Origin: Drosophila miranda
Lineage: Eukaryota > Arthropoda > Insecta > Diptera > Drosophilidae
DNA: 64,000 nucleotides
Direction of reading: 5' to 3'
NCBI RefSeq assembly: GCF_003369915.1
Contig: NW_022881614.1
Location: 868,001-932,000 of the forward strand
Below are positions 34,166 through 43,484 of this stretch, piece by piece. Position numbers and translations under genes: made by a program. How positions within the stretch are numbered: position 1 is the stretch's first letter; every line of letters starts with the position of its first letter. The notes beneath the pieces were generated by a model. The model did no database searches and had not been told where the DNA came from. It was given only the letters and a program-made list of their open reading frames with translations.

Positions 34166-35197
34166 ATGAACTTCCCCATTTGGTGCGCACTCTGCTTCCT
34201 GGCCGTTCGTCTCCGTCTCTCGGAGGTAAATCCACAAACCAAAGAAAAAGTAAAACTTTAATGAATAGGCATTCCCAACAGTCGTTAGATTTGGTAGAAC
34301 AATTGGAGGCCATCTATGAGAATGCAGATACGTTGCTCTCCAGGTATGCTTTCACAGAATAATGCTACACTGAAGAATGAACCACAGACATTCTACAGAT
34401 TGAAGGAAGAACTGCAACAGCACACGAATAGAGCCCAGAAAAGCATCAACCTGCTGCTTCCCACATCCTGCCTGACGGCAGCAATCGACCAAAACGGTTT
34501 GTACACCATAGAGGTCCCGGGACTGAGTCCCTTTCCCGTGTTCTGCGAGTCTCAATTGGCAGGACCTGGGTGGACAGTGATACAGCGACGCACCAACGGG
34601 AGCCTAAACTTCTTCCGGAACTGGGAGGAGTACAAGCAGGGCTTTGGGGACCTCGAGGGAGAGTTCTTTCTGGGACTGGAGAAGGTGCGCGCCCTGACGG
34701 CCCTCGAACCTTTCGAGCTCTACGTCCACCTGGAGGATTTTGATGGGGAGCGGAGGCACGCGAGATTCGACGAGTTTGCCCTCGACACAGAGGAGGATGC
34801 GTATGCGATGAATGCTCTGGGCAGATACACGGGCACGGCCGGAGACTCCCTTCGATCGCACCGCAAGATGAAGTTCTCCACATATGATCGCGACAACGAT
34901 CGGGAGTTCACCAAGAACTGCGCCTTCTACTATCTGGGGGGATGGTGGTACAATGCCTGCCTCGATAGGTACGTTTTTCTTTTATCTGAAGTGCACTTAT
35001 AGTATAATCATCTCATGCGAGTATATATTTATGATCTCTGAAGCAATCTAAATGGCCAATATATCCAGGGCGGCAAGTACGAGGAGAAAATGTTCGCCCG
35101 GGGCATGTGCTGGCGCTCGTGGCGTGGCCACAACTACGGCTATAAGGTAACCCAAATGATGATAAGACCCAAGTGCCGAAATATTCCAAAGCCATGA
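34166..35197 (+). CDS. secreted fibrinogen-domain protein A, frameshifted N-terminal part
   Basis: ATG 34166 begins a signal-peptide-like stretch ([19 protein letters not shown]). A short coiled-coil-like region follows ([20 protein letters not shown]), then the fibrinogen-related domain with [26 protein letters not shown] and [11 protein letters not shown]. An intron (34969-35043, GTACGT...AAG) splits the domain. The last exon encodes [10 protein letters not shown] and QMMIRPKC and stops at 35197. The domain itself is complete. Two frame changes precede it: one in the A-rich run near 34240-34255 and one near 34340-34350. Each needs one extra base to join neighbouring conserved frames. Such proteins are secreted lectin-like or recognition factors in insects. 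I do not recognise the orthologue. Confidence 0.75.
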
Positions 35198-35243
35198 CTC
35201 ACGCGAGAGACAGCGGAGGAAGAGGAGGAGCGGGTTCTCAATG

Positions 35244-35249
35244 AATAAA
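35244..35249 (+). terminator. polyadenylation signal of fibrinogen gene A
   Basis: AATAAA, 47 nt after the stop codon. Confidence 0.6.
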
Positions 35250-35611
35250 ATATTTTATTTTCATAATGGCTTGAAGATCAGTCAGTGTGGAACGGAGAGT
35301 CGTAAACAATTTGCATGTACTCGATTAATATGCGAAATGTGTTTTCATTGAATCATCATCGAATCACCAGGCGAATTGGCTGAGAATATAAATCAGATTC
35401 TTATATAGTACATATCATTAAAATCATGGTCTAGTATATAGGTAGTTTCACCAACTTCCTGATAGATTATCGCCCCGAGCGAGGGAAACTTGACCTACGA
35501 ATCGGAATGAATTGATAAGGCAAACGATTGAAAATCGTTTTGTAAATGTTATAGAACATCTATCTCTCCAGTCTAATAGATTGATAGAATCGAGTCAGAG
35601 AGGACAGAATC

Positions 35612-36578
35612 ATGGAGCTATACTGGATTTCCATTTCAATATTGAGTTTTTACTTCCACCATTCCGATGGCAGTCGGAGTAATTTCGCAGTTGCTTACGA
35701 GAAAACAGAGGCAGTGCTTGCCAGCGTAAGATCTCAAATTGAGGAGCTCAAACAGATCTATGGAGCGGTAGTCGCACAGAATATGACTCAGGAGAGTGAG
35801 TAGAAAGGCTTCATTTACAGGAATTCATGCATTGATCTCTCCTCTGCTGTCAGCTGTGGCCTATCCGTCATCCTGCCTGGCTGCCTCCACTAACACGAAC
35901 GGGGTCCACACCATAGAAGTTCCCGGACTGGAGCCCTTTCCCGTCTTCTGCGACACTCGGGTGGCGGGATCGGGCTGGACAGTGATCCAGCGGCGCCAGG
36001 ACGGCAGTGAGAACTTCTATCGCAGTTGGGAGGAGTATGCCTAGGGCTTTGGCGACTTCAGCGGAGAGTTCTTCATGGGTCTGGAGCGACTGCACTTCCT
36101 GACGACGGCCGAGCCCTACGAGCTGCTCGTACACCTGGAGGACTTCTATGGCGGTACCCGCTACGCGAGGTACGAAGACTTTGTGATTGGCAATGGCTCC
36201 GCCTCGTATCCGCTTGCGGTTCTGGGCAAGTACTCGGGGGATGCCGGAGATTCGTTGAGCTACCACAGGGGGATGCCGTTCTCCACCTTCGACCACGATG
36301 TTCTGGGCCACGGGTGTGCCATGACCTACCTGGGGGCCTGGTGAGGGAGGAGCTCTGTCTAAACACTTTTTTTGAGACTAATTTCCATCGGTTCTATTGC
36401 TTTTCAGCAACCTGAACGGACAGTACGTGGGTGGGGGCAGGTACGAGGCGAAGCTCTCGGGCCGCGGCATCTGTTGGATGACTATGGCTATAAGGTCAGT
36501 CAGATGATGATCCGGCCTAAGTGCTCCAATAGCATACAAAGGCATAGGCACAGCAGGCAGAGCCTCAATTTCAGTTGA
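35612..36578 (+). pseudogene. secreted fibrinogen-domain protein B, pseudogene
   Basis: A tandem paralogue of the gene just upstream. Exon 1 (35612-about 35793) encodes a signal peptide (MELYWISISILSFYFHHSDG) and a coiled-coil segment. A GTGAGT donor and CTGTCAG acceptor (about 35854) join in frame to the fibrinogen domain ([26 protein letters not shown]). Three lesions destroy it: TAG at 36042-36044 inside the conserved WEEYA-GFGDF block (a C-to-T change of a Gln codon explains it); TGA at 36342 replacing the WW motif region, with degenerate sequence after it; and a small frame-changing deletion near 36477 that removes the RSWRG-type motif. The end ([15 protein letters not shown]) is still readable to the TGA at 36578. 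All lesions are independent of homopolymers, so true decay is likely. Confidence 0.8.
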
Positions 36579-38118
36579 ATTCCAGTTCCAATCGAATCTG
36601 AATCGTTATTTTTTGTTGATAAACTTTATCAGCGTTTATGCTTTTATTTACATTTTGATAATAAGTTTTCACTGTTGCTTTTTTGGTTTTGTTTTGATTT
36701 ATTTTTATTTTCGGGTTTTCGCACACACTAACGACAAAAACAAAAGTAATTCTTTTAATATGAGTGAAACACGCGTTGCTCTCCGCTCGCGGCTCGTATT
36801 CGATATGAAGAACTTCAACGGCTGCGCATGCGATGCCCCAACTTTGAGCCCCAAGCAAAGCCAGAGAGAGGGAGACGACACTTTTTTCCATTACGTGCGT
36901 CAGTACAGGGTGTTGTATACACAGAGAGCGCACTCACGACAAGCCTGAGAACGAGTGTACCGCTTTATAACTGTGACTTTAACGAAGACGACGACGAGAG
37001 AGCGAAGAGAGCGTGTGGGTACAATTATAAAATTAGCTGTTAAGGTCGCTAGGACAGCCAGCTGTGACGTCACAATTAACCAATCAAGTTTTGCGATATG
37101 CAAAACCGCAGGCACCACCAACAAAGCCAGTGACAAATGCACACACGCAAGACAGCAACACAGATAGAGCCAAGCGCATACACGCAAGACTGGGAGAGAG
37201 ACAGACAGAAGACAGACAGACAAAGAGAAACTGCGATTGCATGTAAACCGATGATCTCCTCCAGATGCCAGATGGGGAATGAGAGATTAAGAAAGAGACG
37301 CCGAAGAAGCAGCAGCAAAAAACGCTTAAACGTAAGCTTAGCCTTGTGCGTGAGTGTGAGTGTGAGTAGAAACGTGCGAAATATTTTGTAGTCTCGACTC
37401 ATTAAAGTGGCACAGTGGGACAGGTCCAGTGCAAACCTGGCCAGTGGCCATTCCCCAACTACTGTCCACTCTTAGAGCGATCCCCGATGCACAGCACAGG
37501 GGTCTGCGTATGATTCATTGCGATTGATTCACCCAGTCGGATTGCCGCTTAATTGAACAGCTGCTGACGCTACTGTGTCTGGAAAATGGCCCCCAGTACC
37601 CGGAGAAACCGTTTTCCGTATATACAGTATCTAGGGATGATTTCATTTCAAACGAAGAACAAATTAAGTTGTTTTACTCATTTAAATTCGGCATAACCCG
37701 TTCAGTCGGGAAGTTTGCATGTTTGATTATGATATCCACAGTACAGTTGCATATGCTTGATGACTCCACTTGGCAGAGGGTAGAGGCATTCCCTCTATGG
37801 ATTTCCTTATGGGAGATTTTTGGGTATCGAAAAACACTCAAACTTGATCAAATATTAACTCAAACGATTCATGACTCATGGGCGTGTGCGAGTTCGCTGG
37901 AAATTAAAGGTATTATACCCCAGGTATTTCTACAGTTTCTCTATCTTATCTTTATCGCGGCGGGCATTGCTTTTTGGCTCGGTGGTGGTTCTGGGGTCTG
38001 GTTGCACACAAATGTGAATGGTCATGTTCTATGTGTATAGTCGTAACCGTTTAAGATTAAGATCCGCTAATCATTCTGATCAATTGTTCCATCTAACATA
38101 TAGTATATACATACTTAC
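36579..38118. other. intergenic, no gene supported
   Basis: I see no gene. A CA/GA-rich stretch (37130-37230) and plus-strand frames near 36770-36950 lack homology and splice logic. Confidence 0.4.
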
Positions 38119-39010
38119 TGTAACGATCCGTTCTTTTCCCGTCTGATGCAGCTGGGCTGGCTCAGCGGTCGGTAGGCTCGCTGCAACAATATTTGTATGT
38201 TGCCCCGACGACAAGTAAGAAGGCACGGGTTGGGTCTTGTACTGGTATGCTAATATGCTTTATTGGTATCTTAAGTCTATCTTACGCTATTCCGACTCCG
38301 GTGCGGGTTCTCCTCGTGGTTCTCCTCTGTGGTTCGATGAGTGTGTCGCTCCCTGGGCCCCCCCACGGCGTCGCCGAGCGTGGCACCGCCGGCTCTACTG
38401 ACTGGGGCTAGCGATTCTTGGCACGTGGCCCAAATCCGCCTCTCAGTCAGGCGCCTGACGCGTTCGCTCTCACTCGACTCCCTTGGCTTTGCGGCCCGAG
38501 GATGCCTCACTCCTGGTGGGATGCGCGTCAAGCGTGGCACCGTTGGTTCAAGGGATTGGGGTCTTTGGCTCTTGGCTGCACGCTCGAGTCCGCCTCTCGA
38601 CCCTCACACAACGTGTTCGCTTTCTAACGCTCTTTTCCCTTCGCTTGGTCTCCCTCTTGTCGCTCACTGTGCACTTCACTCTTGCTAGCTCCGTTTTCTG
38701 ACTGTCCCTTGTTCCTGGTCGCGGCCCTCCTCTTATAGGCTCGCTTCTGCGTCAGCGCCGCCGATGCCGCCTGGCGCTAACGGCACTTTCCGCCATGCGG
38801 TGCCCGTATTTTTCCATCGGCGTTCCTTCATTCCCTTGTCGCTTTCCAACGGGACCTGGCTGGTGGCGTGATCTCATGACCATATTTGGTCATGCGCTGG
38901 GCCACTGCCGGCACGATCCCGTCATCCCGCGGCTCTCTCTCCAGGGGTCCTCCCCTCTCATCTTGGGTCCCCGGGAGAGCTCTCCTCGGGAATTCGCCGC
39001 CTCCGGATAT
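38119..39010 (-). repeat. 3' LTR, truncated
   Basis: Matches 46614-47505 without length changes. The remaining 68 bp of the LTR is absent and INE-1 sequence begins at 39011. Confidence 0.9.
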
Positions 39011-39473
39011 CGAAATCTGGGGCATCCACAAATCTCAGAGACTATTAAGGCTAGAGTAACCAAATTTGGTATCCGCACTTCTGTTAGATCTCACTATAAA
39101 ACGTATATCTCAGAATTTCGCCCCACCCCCTTCCGCCCCCACAAAGAAAGAAAATCTGTTGCATCCACAATATTGCACATTCGAGAAAACTAAAAACGCA
39201 GAATCATAGATTATGACTATATCGATCAGATTGCTGAATCTGGATCAGATCGGATCATTTTTGTAGCCAAAAGCAAGAAATCAATTTTCAGTGGCTACGC
39301 AGCGCCCGACGTCACGCTCAGACTGATTTTCTGTCTCTCTCGCACGCACTCTTTGTCGTGTGGTTCAATATTAGCGGCGTCTGCCGCAGGAGAGCCATAC
39401 TGACTTAGTATCGGGTATAACTGTAGAGTTGCGGTGTACGCAGCAACTCACAACGTTCCCCCTCGTTTTTTTT
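39011..39473 (-). mobile_element. truncated INE-1/DINE-1 fragment replacing the end of the 3' LTR
   Basis: Reverse complement of roughly 20025-20485 of the longer copy: GCATCCACAAATCTCAGAGA at the left, TTAGTATCGGGTATAACTG and GTTCCCCCTCGTTTTT at the right. The microsatellite end is missing. It is followed by long T runs. Confidence 0.85.
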
Positions 39474-39649
39474 AAAACACCCTTTTTTTTTGGTTTTTTT
39501 TTTTTTACTTGTTCTTGTTTTCAGTTACTTTCTTCTCCATTCTTCTTCTCTACTCTTCTTTTCTCCTCAATACCTAGCCCGGAATACCTCCTGCCGGTCG
39601 GTGGACACCAATAGACGGTACCGGACGCCTCCGTCGTTGACCAGACGCT

Positions 39650-41869
39650 TCATTTTCCTTTCGCGAGAGAGCGCGTGACGACGGCCGGCCACTCCTCGCG
39701 GTTGACGGGCCGCCACCGTGAGTTGTCCGCCGACCTCGTCTGGGGCCACGATGCCTGGCGCTGGAGCTGGGGCCGGCGCGCCTCCGCCCGCTCCCCTGGG
39801 CACGACGCCTGTCGGCCCAGCTTCGGACGCTCGCCCTGGCCGGGTTCCGGCCATCGCCAAGGACCTCTCTCCCATGGCTCAGGTGAGTGTTGTTCCGCGG
39901 CCTCGTCCTTCTTCGCTTCCGCCGTTGCTCTTGCGCCGTCATCCGCTTCGCCGTCGGCCGCCACCTCGGCTTCGGGCGCCGCCGCTGGGCCCTCCGCCGT
40001 CAGTGATGTTGGCGTGTTCGTCGGGCCCTCCGTCTCGACCTCTGCCGTCCTCCCGGGCGCCTCCTCGGGCACCTCTTCGGCGGTGGGTGCCACCGCTGGG
40101 CCTGTCGACTCCTGTGGCCGTGCCCGCCGCCTCGGGTCCCGCTCGTCACTGGCGCGTGGTGCCTCCTCCCACAGTCGAGCCTCCCTCGCTTCTTGCCCGG
40201 GCTGCTGGGGCGCGGGCCCAGAGGCCCACGATATGTGCAGCGTTTGCACGTGCCACATCATGCCGTCTCGCACCGCGGAGCGCACCTCCTGCGAGACGAA
40301 CGGCCCGATGGCGGCTCCCTGTGGCCCGTGCCAGTGCTGCTGCTGCTGCTGATGCTGCTGCTGCTGCTGCTGATGCTGCTGCTGCTGACGCTGCTGCTGC
40401 TGCTGCTGATGCTGCTGTTGCTGATGCTGCTGCTGCTGACGCTGCTGCTGCTGATGCTGCTGCTGCTGACCCCCTTGACCGCGCGCGTTGTCAGCCGGCG
40501 GCCGACGCCGGAACAGCTCTTCCTCTGCCCCCGGTGACGGTGGGGCCTGCGGCCGTGGCTCCTCCTCGGACTCGACGTGTTCAGGGGGTGGCTGCCAGAG
40601 CTCCTCCTCCTCCACCTCGGCTCGTCGTAGCCTCTCCTGCCACTCCTCTTCGGGCGACTGGACTCGAGCCGCCTTCGGCGCTGGTGGGCACTCCGCCTCC
40701 TCCTCGTCGCTGGAGATCACCGCCAGCCCGCCTGCCGCGCCCTCCGCCCGCGTCGCCCTTGCCTTCTCCGCTTCCGCCCGCAGACGCGCCGTCTCCCTTC
40801 GCTCCGCTGCGTCGACCCGGCTAATACACCGCCATTGGTGCGCGACGTCTCGCTCGTGGCGCTCCGCCTCCGCTTCTTGCGCCGCCTTTTCAGCCTCCTG
40901 CGTGGCCTTCAGCCTCTTTTCCAGCGTCAAGGCGTCCTCCCATACACGCCGTTGTCTCCGCTCCACCGCCGCCGCGGCCAGCGCGAACCGCCGGTGCCAT
41001 TCCGCGAGGCGTCGTGCCTCAGCGGCCGCGTTATCTTCCGCGATGTCGGCCTGCGTTGCCTGCGGCCTTTGACCGCGGTCTCGGTCGGCGTTGTCTGCGG
41101 CTCTTTGACCGCGGTTTCGGCCGGCGTTGGCTGCGGCTCCTCGACCTGTGGGTCTGTCGGCCGACGACTCCTTGGCCGTACGCGTCGAACGCGTGGACGC
41201 CCGCTTCGAGGCCCGCTCACTGGGCTCCTCCTTCCGCGTCTCCGTGCGCCCCCTCCTTCCTCCCTCAGGCCGCTCCTCGCGCTTACTGGGGTGGGGCTTC
41301 TCGCGCTTGTCGGTGCGGGGCTCTTCGTGCCTGCTGGTCCGGGGCTCCTCGCGCCTGCTGGTCCGGGGCTCCTCGCGCTTGCCGGTGCGGGACTCCTAGC
41401 GTCTGCTGGTCCGGTGCTCCTCGCGCTTGCCGGTGTGGGGCTCCTCGCGCTTGCTGGTGCGGGGCCCCTCGCGCTTGCTGGTGCGGGGCTCCTTGCTACT
41501 GCTGGTCCGGGGCTCCTCGCGCTTCGTGTGGGGCTCCTCGCGTCTGCTGGTCCGGGGCTCCTCGCGCTTCGCCTCGCGTGCGCGTTCTCTCCGTGGCGCC
41601 GGCTCCCAGCTCACCAATTCTAGGTCACTTTCCGCCTCGGTGTACCCCGGCGATACCATGGGGGACACCGTCGGTCCCATGGATCCCGCGGTTGACACTA
41701 GCGGTGAGGCCATCAATTGTAGCTCCGGGTACCTACTCCTACTCGCCCTTTGCTCCTCGCGCTCGACCTGGTACGCCTGCCGCCGACTTTGTGTATCACC
41801 CATAGCCTGATACCCGCGGCGAATCCATTTTCGCTGCTCCGCTATGTACCTTATTAAGTGCTGCTGCAT
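39650..41869 (-). CDS. third ORF of the element: Arg/Glu-, Gln/His-rich protein of unknown function, one internal stop
   Basis: From ATG 41869 one frame stays open to 39650 (739 codons), except for a single TAG at 41396-41398 that lies inside a repeat where the other units have GAG. I do not recognise the protein. In order it shows: an N-terminal unique part (MQQHLIRYIAEQRKWIRRGY); tandem units of about 8 residues of type KREEPRTS (about 41250-41570); an Ala/Glu/Arg-rich part that could form a coiled coil (about 40750-41060); an acidic part; Q4-H repeats (40337-40470); and a basic Trp-containing C-terminus. There is no signal peptide or membrane segment, so it is unlikely to be an Env, although it occupies that place. 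Codon-level openness over 2.2 kb with one point stop suggests a real, recently active gene. Confidence 0.65.
40337..40470. repeat. (CTG)n-type tract coding for Gln/His repeats
   Basis: CTG runs interrupted every four or five units by ATG or ACG triplets. On the minus strand this gives QQQQH-type repeats within the third ORF. Confidence 0.9.
41250..41575 (-). repeat. about 24-bp tandem repeats coding for KREEPRTS-like units
   Basis: Roughly twelve degenerate copies (CGCGAGGAGCCCCGGACCAG core, minus strand). The internal stop at 41396 lies in one copy. Confidence 0.85.
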
Positions 41870-42973
41870 CTTACCCTTTTTCCTTTTTCCACGTGGTCAA
41901 CTTTTGAAAAGACCTGATCGAGCGCTGCTCCCCCCTTTATAAGGGCTCGTGCCGGTGTTCACCGTTCCCTGTAACGGTGCCTTACATGGGCCCGTGGGAC
42001 GGCTCTCTCTTGCTTTCCAGCTGGCTCTCTCGCTCGCTCCCGTTTTTAAAGTTATCCGCGCCTCTCTCCGCGTTAACCCTTTTTTTTTTTTTTTTATTTG
42101 GCCCTTTCTACTTCCAGGTCTGGCGACGTGTTGCCCGGCTCCGCCTCGGATCTGGTAAGCCTCCCGAGTTCTTGGGTTCCTCATCTCACCTTGCCTTTCT
42201 TCCAGCCCGTCCTTGGGTTCCAGTCCAGGGTGCTGACCGATCTCCCAGCTCGTGACCAATAGGTCCTCCGACCTTTCGCCCGTGCTGCCCAACATCGGGC
42301 CGCCCCCCGTGGCCAGCTCCGCCCGTCTCTGGATCGGCTTAGACGCGGATGTCACCCCCGTGCAGCGCCTCGGACCCAGGGATCATCCGATTCCCCAGCC
42401 GGTAGACCGCGCACGGGCGGCATCCGCTTTTGTCCCGCCATCCCCGACGTTAGCAGCTGGCTTCGATGCCCTGGACCCGGACCCGAACTTCTGCTCATCT
42501 CGGAACCCCCTTCTCGGGCGCCCCCTCGTCCGTCGACGCACCACGCAACCCGCCCCCCCTGGGATAGTGGTAACCCGGGTATCTTCTACCTTCTTTGCCT
42601 TTGATCAGTTCCAATTGGCTGACGAGCTAATCCTCCCTTTTTTTTTTCTTGTAGGTCCAGCTTTATTGGTCCGCCGGCCGCCGTCTGCTGCTCCGTTTTA
42701 CTGAACCTTAGTTGTAAGAGCATCCAGTACGGCCTTGTCCTGCGTGGCATCAAGTTGGGCCACCCGCTCCTCCCTTGTGGGCGATTCATGTCCTGCGTGA
42801 CACGCGTGGTTCTTAGTTTTATTGAACCTTAGTTGTAAGAGTATCTCGTACGACCTTGTCCTGCGTGGCATCCAGCTGGGACTCTCCTTTCTGCCCCTGC
42901 CGTTAGTCTCTGTCTTCCGTGCTCGTCCACCCTTCTCCGTATGCCTCGCCCGTTGCCCCTCCTTGTGCGTCGC
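41870..42973. other. spacer between pol and the third ORF of the element, with a direct repeat
   Basis: About 1.1 kb without a convincing gene. Two copies of a roughly 65-bp sequence containing CTTAGTTGTAAGAG and CCTTGTCCTGCGTGGCATC start near 42700 and 42822. A run of 17 T lies near 42080. The spacer could hold a subgenomic promoter or splice sites for the third ORF. Confidence 0.55.
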
Positions 42974-43484
42974 CTACGCTTCGGCTCCAGGGCCTGTTTT
43001 AGGGGTTCCTTCCCCGGGTTGTGGCTTCAGGTCCCCTATATGGGCGGTCCGCGTCCGTTTCTCGCTGTCCTTCTTTAATTTACAAATGACCGGGGACACG
43101 AAATCCATTATGGTGTAGGGCCCGTCATATTTCGGGGCCAGTTTTGCCGCAAACCCTTCGGCCGCGTTGGATAGATGGTGTTGCTTGGCCCATACCTTGT
43201 CTCCAATCGTGGGTTTCCACGCTCTCCTCCTCAGGTTATAATACCTCGCCTGGTCCTGCGCCGCTCTTTCGAGATTCCGCCTCACCAGTTGAAACACCTC
43301 TCTCAACTTGGCCGCGTTCTCGTCCGGAGTGGGCGTGCCCTGTCCTGTGCCAAGCGCTTCGTCATCGTATAGAGCCTTTGGTAGCCCCGGCTCTCTCCCT
43401 TGGACCACGCACGCCGGCGAGTACCCGGTGGATTCGGACACCCCTGAATTTACGGCCAACATTATCTCTGGCCATTTCTCATCC
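42974..43484 (-). pseudogene. pol: integrase C-terminal part after a frameshift
   Basis: Continues the integrase with SGVSESTGYSPACVV, a long helical segment and a GPY/F-type module (KLAPKYDGPYTI). No chromodomain follows. The stop is at 42974. The frame overlaps the preceding one at the frameshift. Confidence 0.8.

Noticed and set aside
36613-36948. 111-codon frame with MSETRVALRSRLVFDMKN
   Set aside because: A short plausible-looking piece, but without homology, upstream signals or splice partners that I can see.
38119-39010. Solo LTR independent of the element to the right
   Set aside because: It matches the 5' LTR at 46614 almost perfectly and lies at the correct end of pol. Only its edge has been replaced.
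40193-40824. Plus-strand poly-Leu and Pro/Ala-rich frames opposite the third ORF
   Set aside because: Shadow frames of G+C-rich repeats. The minus-strand frame follows pol and has the coherent protein.
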